DNA from: Campylorhamphus procurvoides
Taxonomy: Eukaryota; Chordata; Aves; Passeriformes; Dendrocolaptidae
DNA: 64,000 nt
NCBI GenBank assembly: GCA_013396655.1
Contig: WBMV01004463.1
Span: 194,638 to 258,637, forward strand
Direction: 5' to 3'
The first letter of the stretch is position 1. Each line of letters starts with the position of its first letter. Made by a program: the position numbers and the translations under genes. This document shows positions 37,301 through 52,455 of this stretch, one piece after another. Under the pieces are notes generated by a model that worked only from the letters and a program-made list of their open reading frames with translations, was not told the origin of the DNA and did no database searches.

Positions 37301-39700
37301 CATCCCACCTGCAGAGAGCCGCTAATGCAGATGTTGCCACTCTGCAATTCTCGCTCGGAGAGCACGCCAGGAAGCAAGTGGCGTTAAAGTATCATCACGG
37401 TTTTCACCTGCAAGAGATGCCTGAGACAACCTGGCCATATCTCGGCCTTAGGGCTTAGAGATTTCAATAGTCTGACAGTTCTTTTCCATCCCTCTCCATC
37501 CCTCCTGCCATTGCCCTTACAGCTGAACCAAAAGTTATTGCTCACCAGATACGGTAGAATAATGAGGGTAGGGAGTTATTCCTGGATTATTTATTCTACA
37601 ATCAATGAGGCAAAGAAAAATGAAAACAATTATTTCTCAGGTGTTATATAGAGAAGGCTGAGAAATGGAGAGGTATAATTTCTTTAGAGGAGCCCCAAAG
37701 CAGGGATAAATTATTTTCAGTGACTAATATACATGCTGTTAACAAGTACCTGCTGTTATTTAGTGATTGTGATGAAGTGGTTAAGACTGTGTGTAAGATG
37801 AGATTTTCAGAAAGGCCCTGGGATATTAGGATCCTCAATCCTATTGCCTTTCAGAGGGAGTACAGTGCTTATCTTTTAGGTCACTTTGAAAGCTCATCCA
37901 TACGTAATATGTGATATCCCGGGAGAGCTGTGGCCTAGAGGTTTGAGCTCAGCACAGGACAAAGCTTAAATGCCAGTCCTGGGAAAAGTGTTTCTGTAAT
38001 CTTGTTCAACTGCCATAATTTTTCCTCCATGAGCCTTTCCCTCCCTTGTTTTGTCCATATCGAGTATTAACACAGTCATATTTTATCTGCTTTCATAGAA
38101 GTATTGCCAATACATCTGTAGCAACTACGAAATGAAAAAGTGCACTATTGATGCTGTTTTATTATATTTATTTCTATTTTTGAAATAATAAATATTCCCA
38201 CAGAGATTCAGTTACTTCTCCTCTGCATCATCCTGAGCCCTCTGCCATGCCCTCCCCGTTTCTTGTAACCCATAGATGTTTTTGATGTCCAGTAATCACA
38301 TGGGAGTGTCCCTATGTGAGTTTTCTGGGAATTAAGTAAGAACCAAATATTAATTAGTGCAATTAAACTAGTTCCAAGTTGCCTGTTTTCATAATTTTCT
38401 TGTTTACATCTTCTGTTCTCCTGCTCTGTAGCCCACAATGTTTCAAGTTTATAAAAACCTACATTTTCTGTTCTTTAGCTACAGCTGCAGTGATAGAGCT
38501 GATATAGTATCACAAACTGACTGTGCATATATTCACAGGGAAAAAAAGAAAACCACCTGAGTATGACATGCAAAAAATCCTACCACTTTCACTCGGGGTT
38601 CTTGAAACCCTTTCAGTATTCATTGGCCTTTATTATTCACCTGAATAAGTAATAGGCAGCTTCTCTGAGTAAGTATTTAAAGGCTCAGCAGACCATTTTT
38701 TAAACACAATTTCCGCTTCATAAAGCCCTTCCAACAAGCACAACAAAAAACAAACTTGCACATCACCCATTTATGCTTTTTTACAGATACTTGCACATCA
38801 CCCAGGTCATGAAGTCCTCCACAGAACAATAATCAGACTTGATTTGAGTTATTCAAAGTTCACACTTCTTTATTGTATGCTGATGGGGGTTTCCAAAAAC
38901 ATACTCAAATTGATCATAAGTAGGTACACATTTGAAAAAAAACCAGCTGTGAAGGATAAGACAAGCAATTCAGAACAGGAACATTCAGCAGGCTGGTGGA
39001 TGAATATCCCAATAATGGTGATAGCAGAAAGTTTCCTTGTGGTTTGAGACGGAAGAAATGGCACAGATTATTGCATTTTTCCCCACCTCGGAATAGGAAC
39101 AGGCCTTAAAAACTGCATAAAATATTTAAACTATGTAGCAACAGAAATGAGTTGTGCAAGGGTAATGCAATTATTTTTAATATAACCACAACTGAGGCCT
39201 GCAAAATCATTAACTTTGACTGCTTCTGTCACACAAAAATCATTACAAAAATCTTCAGGCATTCCTTAGTCCTATAAAACAAGCTAATCATCTTATATGC
39301 TCTTTACATTTTTTTTCTTCTTTTTCCTGGAGGATGTTGTGAAATATTACTTTACATGATTCAACAACTCCAAGTTGAATATATTAACCTTTGCAATGAA
39401 AACATGGTCAAATTGTGTTAGGCCACAATATGAAGTTATTAGATACTTCTACTCTTTCTCCTAACCTTTCCATTGCAGAGTGTAAATGTGAGGGTGTTTC
39501 TAAGCAAGCAGTGAGGCAGCCCTGCAGTCTCAGAGGGCAGCTGCAGGCTTTGCCACCCCTGTGCTGCATCTGCCAAGTGTCTGCAGCTTGGGTCACGAGG
39601 ACCATGTACCCCACACTGGAGGTTAGGAAAGTGAGCACAGACTGGGACAGACACACCAGCCAAGAGCTCCAGAAGGAAAACTAATCATTCCTTATTTTTC
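37301..39700. other. Upstream flank of CNTNAP2, no gene seen
   Basis: GC falls quickly after the island. A 16-base direct repeat (38754-38769 and 38789-38804, ACTTGCACATCACCCA), 35 bases apart, suggests a small local duplication. Confidence 0.65.
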
Positions 39701-39701
39701 A

Positions 39702-40235
39702 AATCATAGAATCATATAGTTCTTTAGGTTGAAAAAGACCTTAAAGATCATCAAGTCCAACCATTAACCCTGCACTGCCAAGTCCACCAGTAAACCATGT
39801 CCCCAAGTGCCCCATCTACACATCCTTTAAATACTTACAGGGATGATGGCTCAACCTCTTTCCTTAGCAACCCTTGCCATGAAGAAATTTTCATTCACAA
39901 CTGGTCTAAACCTCCCTTGTTGCAATTTGAGGCCATTTACTCTTGTCCTATTGCTTTTATACTTGGGAGAAGAGACTGACACCCACTTACAATCTCCTTT
40001 CAAGTATTTGTAGAGAGTGATAAAGTCTCCCCTTTTCTCCAGGCTAAACACCTCCCTCAGCTGCTCCTTGTATGACTTTTTAAGACTCTTCACCAGCTCT
40101 GTTGCCCTTCTCTGGAAATCCTCCAGCACCTCAATGTCTTTATTAGTGAGGGGCCCAAAACTGAGCAAAGGATTCAAGATGCAGCCTCAGCAGTGAGTAC
40201 AGGGGAGTGATCAACACTCCCAGAACCCTAAAAAA
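39702..40235 (-). mobile_element. CR1, ORF2 C-terminus and 3' end (minus)
   Basis: The plus strand opens with ATCATAGAATCATA (the CR1 terminal octamer repeat in reverse) and GACCTTAAAGATCATCAAGT. The minus strand then keeps a 108-codon open frame (40177-39851) with CR1 ORF2 tail blocks VLEDFQRRATELVKSL, REVFSLEKRGDFITLYKYLK and NENFF.ARV. The element is 5'-truncated near 40235. It is one of the best preserved copies in the window and is oriented like CNTNAP2. Confidence 0.95.
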
Positions 40236-41359
40236 TGATAGAGATACCTTGGTCTACTGGTGAAACCTCCTTGGCAATTAATAAGACACTAAAGTGTTAA
40301 AAGACTCCCGTTATTACAGCTGCACACAAATTTTATTGAGCTTAATGGAAATTGTACACACACATTGATGAATGAATAGATCATTCTGAATTTACCAGAG
40401 CTGTCAAGCAATGTCTGCTAAATGGAATTCATCCTGGACACAGCTATATTTACAGTGTGTGACTGTGAAGGAGGAAAACACAATGTCAGAAAGTTAGAAA
40501 GGATAATTAAGAATTTTGAACACTGGGGGGTCCAAATGGCACCCAATAAAGTAATCAGGTGGGACCACAGAGGAAAATGAGCCAAGCTGAAAAAGAAGGT
40601 GAAACTTCTGAACTTCCTTTATGCCAACAAACTACCATTTTAACATAGTGTTTCCCTGTCATATTTTTGGTTGTCAGGGCCCCCTTACACAGCAGAGCTC
40701 TAAAAATTACCCATAGCAGAATTTCCACCCAAGTCTCTGCAATGTTGGGTATGAGGACTTCACACAGGAAAGACACATGCAGTGCATTTCAAATTATGAC
40801 CAAACAAAACTTTATATGCATAGAATGAAATGGCAGATAATGGACAGCTCTGTGACTGAATGAAGTCTTGGGTTAATTAAAACAACATGGTGTTTTCTAC
40901 TGGGACTTAATATTCATGAACCTTCCTCTGAGGGAGAAAGAGGGCACATGAAAATTGTGATCATCTGTGGTGTGATCTTACCTGCCTATGAGAAGCTGTA
41001 AAGACCTGAAGAAAATCTTTATTTTCTAGAAATGCAAGGAAAGTTTTTCCTAATCTTCTTAATGCAGCTAAAAATGGAACGAGTGTGCATTGGCAGAAAA
41101 GAGACATTATCTTCTTCTTTCTTCATGCAGCTGAAAACACAGCATTATAGTTTGAAGTGAGTGCATTTTGCCTTGACCATCACTTTGTTATTGTAGCTGT
41201 ATTAAAACAAACAGATGAAAAAGATGGAAATGTGTATTTATACAGACATCAAAAGAAATTAAAGATGTTCAGAAGTTTTCAGGCTTGTGCCTCTATGCCA
41301 TTTGTATTCTAAACATGTTCAAAACAGCATCTACCTTTAGAAATCTCTTGAGATACCTT
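40236..41359. other. Upstream flank, no gene seen
   Basis: AT-rich unique sequence with short random frames only. Confidence 0.65.
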
Positions 41360-41475
41360 GGTCTCTTATTAGTCTACACTGCATGGTGTGACTCCTGGGG
41401 TGTCCTGTGCAGGGCCATGAGTTGACTTGATGATCCTCATGGGTCCCTTCCAACTCAGCATATTCTTTGATTCTA
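41360..41475 (+). mobile_element. CR1 3' terminal fragment (plus)
   Basis: GGGCCATGAGTTGACTTGAT, then GATCCTCATGGGTCCCTTCC, AACTCAGCATATTCTTTGAT and TCT form the usual CR1 3' end with a decayed octamer repeat. It is a short 5'-truncated copy. Confidence 0.8.
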
Positions 41476-44400
41476 AATAAAAAATCATGCCATATGTCTC
41501 AAACATATACTAGACTTTAATCTGCATTTCATAGATGTGCAAATAGAATTGAATTTGGTTCCTCTTCTGCATCATGTCTAAAACAACCAAACAGAAATGG
41601 TCGTTACCTGTCAGAAATGCAACTGTTCTACACTAATCACCAGTTTTATTTTGAGCTCATTTCCAGATTAATGCTCCTTGAAGAAAAGAAATAATCTGTT
41701 TATTTACAAATATAATTTAATTACTGCTCATCCACTTGAACAGTCCAAAATAACTGTCTCCTCCAAGACACAGTATTATTCCACACATTCATGTCTTGCT
41801 TTTTGTCTCTGAGTTTGCCTTCAAACCCTACCTTAAGCATATTCCCATCCTCCTCTCATTTAAGCACCGTCTGGTGGTTTATTTGGATGGTTTTTTTAAT
41901 TGCAAAATAATTTTTCATTCCTACTATCCCTGAAGTCTATTTTGAAAAAAAAAAAGAAATAACATTTGAGAATCACTGAGACAAATTATTTTAATGTGGT
42001 GTCTACTTTATTATTCTTTTCCTCCAACTGGAATTGTGATATCCATGAACATATCTCTTTTATGAAATTTGCTGATTTAGGGATGTATATGGAGCAACCT
42101 GTGGCTACTATCAATGCGCCAGCCCAACAAAGGTGTGGATCATGTATATCCTGTGCATAAAACATGCAGGATGAGATTGATTTGTACAAGAAGTGGAGGA
42201 TAAGGTCAGTAATACCCATCTGAATACAGTGGTCATTTGAGGATTTTAGCTAATTCATCATCTGAGTAGATTGCACTGAATCTAGACAATTTTAAAAAAC
42301 TGGGTGAAGTCCTTGAAAGACTGACCCATTAATGAATCTATTTCCATTTTATTTTGAAATAGAGTTCAAAGTTTTTGACTCAATAACCTTAAAAGTTCTA
42401 GATCATGTAGGTGCCTTCCATCTTGGCAAAGTTATATATTGCTGCTTTCTAGAGCAATAATATTTTATATAGACTTCTTATATATTTAGATTTTTGTTAA
42501 ATATTTTTTAGATCCTAGTCCTGTCTTGCATGCTTTGAATGAGTAAGGGGGAATCTTAGTACTACTAAAATCAGAATTTTGTTATTTCATCAAGTGGGGA
42601 TAGGGTTTTATCCCTTATCCTTTTCTTTATGACATCAGACCAAGTCCCATCTGTACAGAGAGCCACTGTGTATTTCATGTATATCAAAGAGCATTGAAGA
42701 TGTTAACTATTTTCCAAGAATATATATTAAACTCATAATGTGTTTAAGTATCAACCTATACAACAGATTTTATTGAGAATGTATTCTAAAAATACATTTA
42801 AATGTACTGAAGTAATCTTTTCGTAATTCAGCTTATTTCATGGATGCATAGGAGAAGGTCTTCACTGAAAAAGAAATGCCAAGTGAATTATAGTCATATT
42901 ATCCAAAGCTATTGCAATTATGTTGGAAATATTTCTGGTCACCTTTAAAGGAGAAATCAAAATCAATCTGGAACATTTCCATCTGCTATTTGTGGGGCAG
43001 AAAAAAGGTATCTTTCCCCTAATGCACAGCCTGCCAGGTAAATGGCAGTGAATAGCCTGTCAGCTCTTCTTATGCTATCACTTATGCATGGATGGAGAGA
43101 CCTTGTGTCACCTGAAGGCTTTTTCGTTACAAGTGCATAACAACCCTTTGGTGAATACAGTAAATACTTCCATGAAAAGCAATATTAGTGAAGAATGCAT
43201 GTATTTTTAGCCATATTTTAATGCAAATTAGCAGCTGGAAACACAGGCAAGAGACAATGCAATGTAACACAATTTCTTTTTTTAAACTGACAGTGATCTA
43301 CAACCCTCATCCTGGGAACTTCTTTGGGAAAGGTTTTGGCATAATTGACAACTAGCAGCTTTAAACCTCTGTTTTACTTTAAATAATATGTGTTAGCGAG
43401 GATATAGCCTCATTATCTACTCAATACATATTTAACAGATTGGAAGAGGTTAGCAGAGTAATGCACTAAAGTTACTGAAGCATTTAAGCATTCTGAGTAA
43501 ATATATATTTGCCTCCCTCTTATATTGTCTACAGCATTCAGTCTCAATTACCACACTAATAAACCAGAGTTATCTTCATCTCCTACGACGGATAACATAT
43601 GGATACTTGACCACAACAGTACTTTAAAATACTACCATTTACTCTATCTTATAATATTAGGAGTATCCAGAGTCCTCTTGAACTATATTATAAATTCTTT
43701 CCTACAATTGATTGTGGTAAGTTACTTGGTGCTTCAGTTAAACATGAAGCTCCAGTATTTCTTTATTGTGACTCCAGGACTGCCTTTTATTAAGTGTCTG
43801 TGGTGCACCTAGTACAAAGCAGGGTGTCATTCATGACTGGAGCTCCTGCATATTACCCAAACGTGATTATATTTCAAAGATAAATACATATTGTTTTGCC
43901 TGTCTGCACACCTGCCTCTCAGATAATTCCTATGCATCCCCTGTGTTCCCGGGTTTCTCTTTCTTTTCCTGTTTTTTTTTTTTTTCTTTCTTTTTGCTAG
44001 ACATCTAATGTCTGACAAAGACAGTCTGGCATTAAGAACAGAAATTGCACAAATATTGGCAACCTGGACACTTCTTAAAAAACTGAAGTATTTAGATGAG
44101 CTTTATGCTAACTTTAGGAAGTCACTTGCCATGGCTGTGCAAGCACAGTAGTAACTCTTTGGGCTTCAGTGGAGTTTCTGAGCTGTGCAAGAGCTCAGCT
44201 GAGCCCAGCCAGATCAGATCAGCCCCCACCTCGCAGTGGAGCTCCTCTGTCACATGCCTTGAAGAATGTTCCCATTCACCACTTGGAGGATTTCATTACA
44301 GCCACCAAGCCTCCTCCTTTAGAGGGAAAAAATAGACAGTGGAGGTTTTGGGGAAGGAGATTGTGTGTCAACTGCTGTGGTGGTCTGAAGACTACTATTT

Positions 44401-47400
44401 ATTTTATATTGATATAAATTCCATGTTGTTGTAGTTATATCCTGATAAAGAGGTGCCTTATTCATTCCTTGTCCAGAGCACTCCTGCTGCAGTCAGCTGC
44501 TCTTCTTTAAGGGAAATTGGCCAGCAGACTGCAGTAGTATGTAATAAAATTGTACAGGCATGTACAATGTAAGTGCACACACAAACATTGTAAGCACAAA
44601 TTACTGTCCTTGATATCTCAGCGCCCATTTTGAAAGAAAGGATGAAACTGAGAATGAAATTACTTCTTTCCATAGTATCAGGGAAAAAATGAGTAGTAAT
44701 AACAAGGGAATGAAATCAAAGTACAAATTGCAGGGCAGTACCCGGGTTGTTTTTTAACATTCTTCCTTCTGCACTGACGCACTGAAAGCGGATGGGAAGC
44801 CCTATTAGGAAGCTCACAAAGTGAAGAGCTCTCTGGTGCACGAATGCCACATCTGCGGCCACTCTGACTGACGTGCAGCCTCTCAGCCCGATTGATAGTG
44901 CAGGGGCCTTTCAGAAAGACCTCTTCAGCTTAATTCATAAGCAGCCAGGCTCTGGCTTTAACATCTCTGCATCTTAATCTGTACATTGCAAAGCAGCCTG
45001 GGTTTATTGCCTGGAGTTAGGAAACATCTAACCAAAGACATGGTTTCAAGTCTTTTCTGCAATCAATAGTTCAGTGCAATGAGCTACCACATGTCCTTCT
45101 CCACAGCAGTGGGAGAGGTGCAGGTGGGCTGGCAGCGTGCATGGCAAACCCAGAGACACCATCAAACCCTGCATGGTGACTCTTGCAACAGCCACCACAG
45201 AGCACTCTGAATTGTCCATCCAGTCTGCTGGCACAGGAGGGACTTTCTGAGCAGGTTTCCTCTGCTTTAGAGACTGGAAGGGGAGGAGGTTTCTAAAAAA
45301 ACCCCCAAACTGATCTGAAACCAGAGACCACAGAATTGTGGTGGGTAGAAGTATGTGGGTAACTGCATTGTTTACATGTCAGGGGATTCAGTACCAGCCC
45401 ACCACATGGTTCTGTTATCTCCTGGAGCACAGGATATATATGTGTATGTATCACTCACCCACATAAACATGTAATGTTCTGTGTTTAGTAAGTCATGGAC
45501 GTATAAAATAAACTACAAATACCTATTACAGAATTGCAAGCTTATTATTAAAATACGTTCTGGATAATGAACGCATAGGAAAACGAGACTGGAAGAGACC
45601 ACCCAAGTCATATCAGTTGTCCAGATTTATCTTCAAGATAAATTCCCTTTTCCTCTCAAGCGCAAATCCTTTTCACAATATTTATGAAACACAAGGTGAC
45701 TTGAAGATACTTTCTGTGAGGTATGGCTGCAAAAAAATCACTTAGCTCTTGGACCCTTTTCACACTTTACAAAGGATCAAACATGAAAAAATAAATGCAT
45801 TTTATAAAAGACTAATACTTCTTCATCTTATCTCATTTTCTAATTAAAAATTATGAAGTCACGTTAGATAGACCAAAGTCCTACTACTACAACAGTGCTT
45901 GAAATTTTACCACTAAATGCATTGGTAATAAAAGGTGCTTAGACTACTGTGTGTTACTCACTGCAATGTGGCATGTAATGAATGAGCAATAATTTATTCT
46001 CCACAGCATCTAAGGATTTCAAAGCATCCTACAAATACTGAATTAAGCTTCCCAATGAGGTAAGTAAACATGTCCATGTAAATAACAAGCCCGAAAATCT
46101 AAGCATTGTCCAAAATCACCCCTATTCCAACTGCTGTAAACAAGATCCACTGGCTCTGAGACCAAAATCAAGTTTTTAAAGCCAGCCAGCCAAATCAGCA
46201 AGAGCTGCGCCTCTTGTCCTGTAGGGCTTGTTGCCCTATCAAGGCAAGTAAACTGAAAGTGCTCCATCAGTACTTTGATGGAGATGGCAGAGAGTATGGG
46301 AGAGTGTCATCTGATTTAATCATCAGAAATGCACTCTGAGAGGGAAAGGCAGAAGAAGCTAAGTGAAAAGTACTTTAAAAGAAATCAAAGGAACATGATG
46401 ACTGAGCTAACAAGCTAATGCCTTTTGCTACCCATGAAAAAGCATGATAGAGTTATAGGTGAACTAGATGAAACTAGTAGTAGAAATGTTCATAATTTAC
46501 AGAGTGCACACATTTTTGTTGTGCATCATTCAAAAGTGATAGAGTGTTATTTTGTAGAAATTTCTGCATTTCGTAGAAATTGCTTGAGTGCAGAGAGGTA
46601 CTTAATAGAACCACTTGTAACTTTTCAACACTGAAAGATCTTCTGTATCCCAGTCAAAAACCTTGAAATGTGGTGAAGTCTGTATGGTTGTACTCTGTGC
46701 AAAAGAAAGATGAAGAGCAGGGTATTTTACTTCCACATTAAAAAGACCTTGAACTCTCTGGTAAATGTTGAGAACCAAGAAGAATGCAATCTCTTTAAGA
46801 ACCAAAAGGAATGCAATCTAATTTTGAGTGTTGCTGTGATAAAAGCACTGAGTCCTACTGTGTTTTCAAGGTCATGGTGAAGTAAAGTCTCATTTTTCTG
46901 CCCACAGACATGCCTGCAACTGTGGGAGAAATTTTGACGCAAACAAAAGACTGAAACACTATTATATACTCGCCCATCTTACAGCAGCTAGTGATTCTTT
47001 GGTTTTCACTTCTACCTCTAGCAAAGACTACTCTGTTTGAGAGTTGTAGGATCTGCCAATAAGATTCTGAAAAGCTGCACACCCAGCACAGCCTGTTTTC
47101 TAGGTGCTCTTCACCTACATGGCTGCTTCTCCATCAGCTTGTGCACTGCTTGCTTGGAGGTTGTCCACGAAATTTTAACCCATTGTGCATGTAGAGGCAC
47201 AGGAGATACTGTTGGCTTCAGGACATGCTTCAGTCACGCTTCTTTCCAGGCAGCTATCTGCAAAACTGGCAGGTCTGCTGATGCAATTGGCTTCAGAAGC
47301 ACCTACAGCATTTACAGACACGCTCAAGGGGATATTTTGACAACTTAGATTGAAAACTCCCTTCTTCCCAGAACAAGTGCACCTTTTGTTCATTAGTGTT

Positions 47401-50400
47401 CTATTCAGCTCGGCTGACCTTGGTTTTATTTCAAACCTTGATTGCTGCAAAGTTTGCTCTGCTGCTCAGCCAGCAGTCTACAGGATTCCAACAAGTAAAT
47501 GGTTAGAAGGGAAGAAGAGGATAGTGGCTTTTCCCTCACAAATCACGGAATGATTCAGCCACACACAGTATTTGCATTAATTAGTGAACGTGTCACTTTG
47601 GTGTGGGTTTACAGCTGACAGAGAGCTAGTCAGTATTGTCAGTGTCATCTCGGCTGAGATTCATGTTACTCTAAACCAGAAGTTTGCACACAATCAGAAC
47701 AGACAAGCACCATTAAGGTGCCTATTTCCTCTCCTTCAACTACAGAAAGATCCTGGAGTAGCTGGCCCAGCTGTAGGCAGCGAAACATGGGCCTTAGAAC
47801 ACAGGCTTTGTGCCCGTCCACAGTCTGCTCAAAACACTCTGCTGGCTCACCCACATGGAAAGCATAAGAATAACCACACTGAGAACTGGGGAATCACGTT
47901 GAGAATTGTGAAGGGTTATCCATTTTGCTAAGCAAGATGCTTCAAGTGCCTTTGCCTCGTGGCATGGTCGAAATTTTAAATTTGCTAGTTAACACCAAGC
48001 CTACATTTTTGTAGTTAGCCAGAAATAATATTAATAACAATAATAATTATACTTAAAAACCCCCAACATTTCACAAAAGTAAGACTTCACAAAATAAATA
48101 ACAGATAAGAAGAAAACATATAATCATAAAACAAAGCAAATACTGCATTTAGCTGTAAGAATAGTAGGTAATCTATAGTTCTGTAGCTCATACAAGAAAC
48201 TAAAGCAGGGAGGCAGTTTTGCTGGTTTTTGCTTGTTTTCCTGTCCAGATTTCTCTCTTTTTTTTGTTCCCTTCAATCATAGATATGTAATTTCTTATTG
48301 AATCTTATCACAGTGATAGCAATTTAAGAACCATCAAAACACAGGGATTCCCTGTAATTAATGCAAATACTGGGTGGACAAAAGCATTAACAGGGTCATG
48401 TTCATATGGCTAGGTCCCACCCATACTAGCAGATTTTTCATTGGAATAATACCTTGCTAGTCCTCTGAATTAAAAAAAGAAAAGGAAAAAGTATTTTTTT
48501 AAAAAGAAAATACTATTTTTTAAGAGATTCTGCATGCTTTGCTATTAGTTTTCGAGCAAAGTTTAATTGTAATCTCTATTTTGCTTCCAAAATTGAGACA
48601 AAAGACAATTCCTTGTCTTTGCCTCTTCCTTCAGAAACCCAAATATTGTGCTATACCAATCTATGTGCAGGCCACTCATCTCGTTCCTCAAGGGATCTTC
48701 CGACATTTTCATTTATTTAATCATCAGTTCTCAAAGTAAAACATAGCAGAACAGGAGATACTGAACCCTTGGCTCTGAGGGATTGCTGAACAGCAAGAAA
48801 TACAGCATTTTGATTTGCTAACAAGACCCCAAAGTCAACCCATCCCAGCTCTACTGACAATTATGGATTGGAACAACTTACCTTTTTCCCCTCCATGGAT
48901 GCACAGTAAACCCTCCCTTCATTTTCTGGTGGCAGACTACATACACTCAATTGCTCTCTCCTCTCCTTGAATCAGAATATTTTAATGATCAAGAACCTTC
49001 TTTGAATTTCCAGCCAAAATGTATCTATGGTGGCTTATATACATTTGCTCTTGTGCTAGCATTACCCTTTATCTTAAAATAGTTCTCAAGTCCCAGGCAG
49101 ATTAATAACAAGGCAACATTAAAATGCATGGTTGGAAGATGAGGGGAGAAAATGGGCTTAACCCATTTATAATAATGCAGATATAGGTGTCCTTTCAAAC
49201 ACATCAAGGGAGAAAATGGGAGGTCTTGGGTTTCTTTCTCTGTATTTACTTAATCCTAAAAATGTCAGAGAGTGATTATGGTTGCAATACAAGAAACACA
49301 ACATGTATACTTGTAGAAAAGCAGAACGACACTTGCCCAGAAAACTCATCTTTCTGGAACTCAAGCTGGTTTAACTATTTGTATGTCTTAATCTTCTCTT
49401 CAGCAGAAACTGGCACTCTCTAGATTGTTTGCTTTTGTGCCAATTATCATGTTTAGAGGATGATGCTTCAGCTGTACGTGCCACATGAGAACAGTGCAAT
49501 CTTCCAGTTCTACATATGTGCTTTCTCAAACATCTTAATCCACTTTGTCAGGATACCCAATCCACATTTTTGTCACTCTTATTCATTTCAAAGGAAAAGG
49601 TAAGGCATAATGAAAATAATGGGATCAGACTTTAATTTATTTGGAAGACAAAAGTTTGCATTTTTCAAGCATCAGAGTAAAAAGCTGTTCACCCAGGATT
49701 CAGCTTTCCTGATCCTGTGTGATTTATTAGTTCATGTAGGGAGAAATAACTCCTCTGACTTATCTGGTCGCTGGTGACATTCACCTTATATACATGTCAA
49801 CCAAAGTCTATGGACAACAGAAATTCAATTTCTACATGGTAAAACAGACAGGAATATAAAAGTTTATGAAACTCTATGAAATATTGTATTCTGTTCACTA
49901 ATATTTTTTTTCCTGCATTTTGCCTAAGTGTACAAGAGCATGAACCTTCCAAGTAAAAGCCTCTTCAGTTACTCTCAGTACCTCTCTTTTCCATGAAAAC
50001 CAGAAACAAAATTTTTATGACATATTCTTGACAAAAATACTTTCATCCCATTCTGTCACAGAGCTATGATGGATGAGGCATTGCAGCCCAATTCTACAAA
50101 TGTCACTGGGGAAAGCATCTGTAAAATATTTACGCACTAAATCACAAATTTTATTTTACTTCAAAGCTATAACTTTTCATGTTGCATGCAGAACTTGGTA
50201 TATGAGGAGCACAGAATCTGCTCATGCACCTCTTCTCTCTTTCCACTATATTAAATACATTTTCTTAATACATTATTGCATCCATACTAATTGTGAATGT
50301 TCTGTGTAACCACAGGCAGGAAAGGGACAGGATGACTTGCCTTGGCCATTCCATTCAGCCTGTATCACAGCTTTGTCACATAGGGTTTGATGGCAGTGAT

Positions 50401-52443
50401 AGAAATAACCAGACAGTTTTGTTGTGTCTTCAGTTTGGAATTAAAGAAGATCATACTCTCCCCTCACTAGAAAAATGGTAATATTAAAAGAGGAGATGCC
50501 ATCCACACAGTGCAATATTTTTCATTTCTCAGCGCTTTGGACTGTGCAAAGTTTGGGCAGCCAAAGTACTTGACTAGGACTGAGCAGCCTTTGTTGAGGA
50601 ATAAATTAAGATGATGTCCAACAGTAGTGTAGCCCCAAAAGGATGTATATTTGGCCATGATTCACCACAGCCCAAACCAAACCAAACAAATCCCCTAGCT
50701 GAAACTTTTAATAGATTAGGTGTTCTATTATATCAGCAACTTGTGACTGCAGATTTCACCAGTCATAAACAGAAGTTCAGGCATTTGAGAAGGTATATTG
50801 GATTCATCCCAAAAGCCTCTGTGTGCTCATGTGAAGAATGCCAACAATATTCCTTCTGCAGAGTGTTCAATACCTATTTCCCCCTAATTTAGTAGTCCCT
50901 AAAGCCAAATGAGTAGCAAATGAAGGGGGAAGAAATTACCAGTAGACACCCTGCATCTTTCAGTCACCAGTGAACATTTCCAGCGCAAATGTGTTGTCAT
51001 AGCCTGAAAAGTCTTAAAACTAAATAACTTCCTACTCAGGTCAGAAGTCCATTACAGTCCTAAAGTTCACTGTTGCCATTATCTTGAAGTGTGCTCACAT
51101 GGGAAATGATCTGTTTTACGTGACAAAAGTAAAATTAATCTTAGTGGATCACTTAAACTTCAAAAAATTACAGTTTCCATAATACATCTATTTCTGTTCC
51201 AGCCATCCTTACTTACACAAGTGTTTATTGACATGAATGCACAAAACATATGAATAAAATAATTCTAGAACCATAAATTGGTCAATTCTTGTGAGATGTT
51301 GATTCTTCTGGTTCCTAGTGCCATTTGACTGCTCTCAGGGAAGTTTTTCAATTTGTACAAGTAAAAGAAAACTTAAATGTTACTGTTATTTTATTGCATA
51401 TGATTTATAGAACACATACATATCTTTTGTCTGCATGCTTTCCAGTGGGTAGATATTAAACTCCATTACAATGAGATCATACAATTGTATGTGTCCCATT
51501 TATGACATCCCCACATCTGTGTTTTGAAATGAATGTTGTGAATTGTCCTCTTATCCTCTTCTTCCATTTCTTTTCATCCCAAGCATTGTCACAGACACCA
51601 TATCCCGATTATTTTTTCTTATTTAAAAAGTGAACGTATTGAGACAGAAAAATTGTGCAGAAGGGTACACAGAACACTGTGTATCAATGGAATAACAACA
51701 ATGAAAAACAAATCTGAAATATCTACTACTTCATAATGCAGAGTAATCTGACTGCATAACTGGTGGAAAGTATTCTTTTAATGTAAAGAGTGTTTAGGGA
51801 GTAACAGATTTGGTCACTCAGTCCTACGAACCATGTAAAGTCCCTTCATGCAGCACTACTTCAGTTAGACCATGAAGATGTCCGTGCTGTGAGTAAGAGT
51901 ATTGGCATCTGTTTTCAACAAGTAGGGAATGGGCTCCCCATTAGAGATGGTTCACTTTCCTCTTAGAGAAAAATCATTCAGAGTTAATCAATTTCAGCAG
52001 AGAAAACCATAATCTGGCTTGTGTCATTGATAAGTTTCCTGCAAAAGAAAGGCAATAAAAACAAGCTGTTAATGCCAGTTTCGGGTTTTCAGATGTAATT
52101 CTCCTATTCCTTGTCATTAACACAGTAACAATGAGAGGCTGTCCCATCAGGAAAAGCATTGGCACTCAGTAAGGATGCAGAGAGCGCCACTTCATCTATG
52201 TAGGAAGCTCATTGCTACATAAAAGAAGGTACTACCAACAGTGGCACTGTAGAATCAAAATGTTCCACGTGTTCTCTACCCATTGTAGCAACTTTTCCTG
52301 TTACAGCACCAAAGGACTGATGCACACAATCCAGAAAAAAAAAAAAAAAAGGGAGGATCGGAGAAGTTTCTCCCGGAACGCAGCGAGTGTATGAATGAAC
52401 TGCAGGAGCAGCACAAGGAAAACATCAAAAGTGCCAGGACTGT

Positions 52444-52455
52444 GCACCAGGTGGC
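52444..52455 (+). promoter_or_regulatory. Candidate CTCF core motif
   Basis: GCACCAGGTGGC matches 11 of 12 positions of the CTCF core CCASYAGRKGGC. It lies in a CpG-containing patch (about 52360-52600) inside otherwise AT-rich sequence, about 17 kb upstream of the CNTNAP2 start. Occupancy is unknown. Confidence 0.35.
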
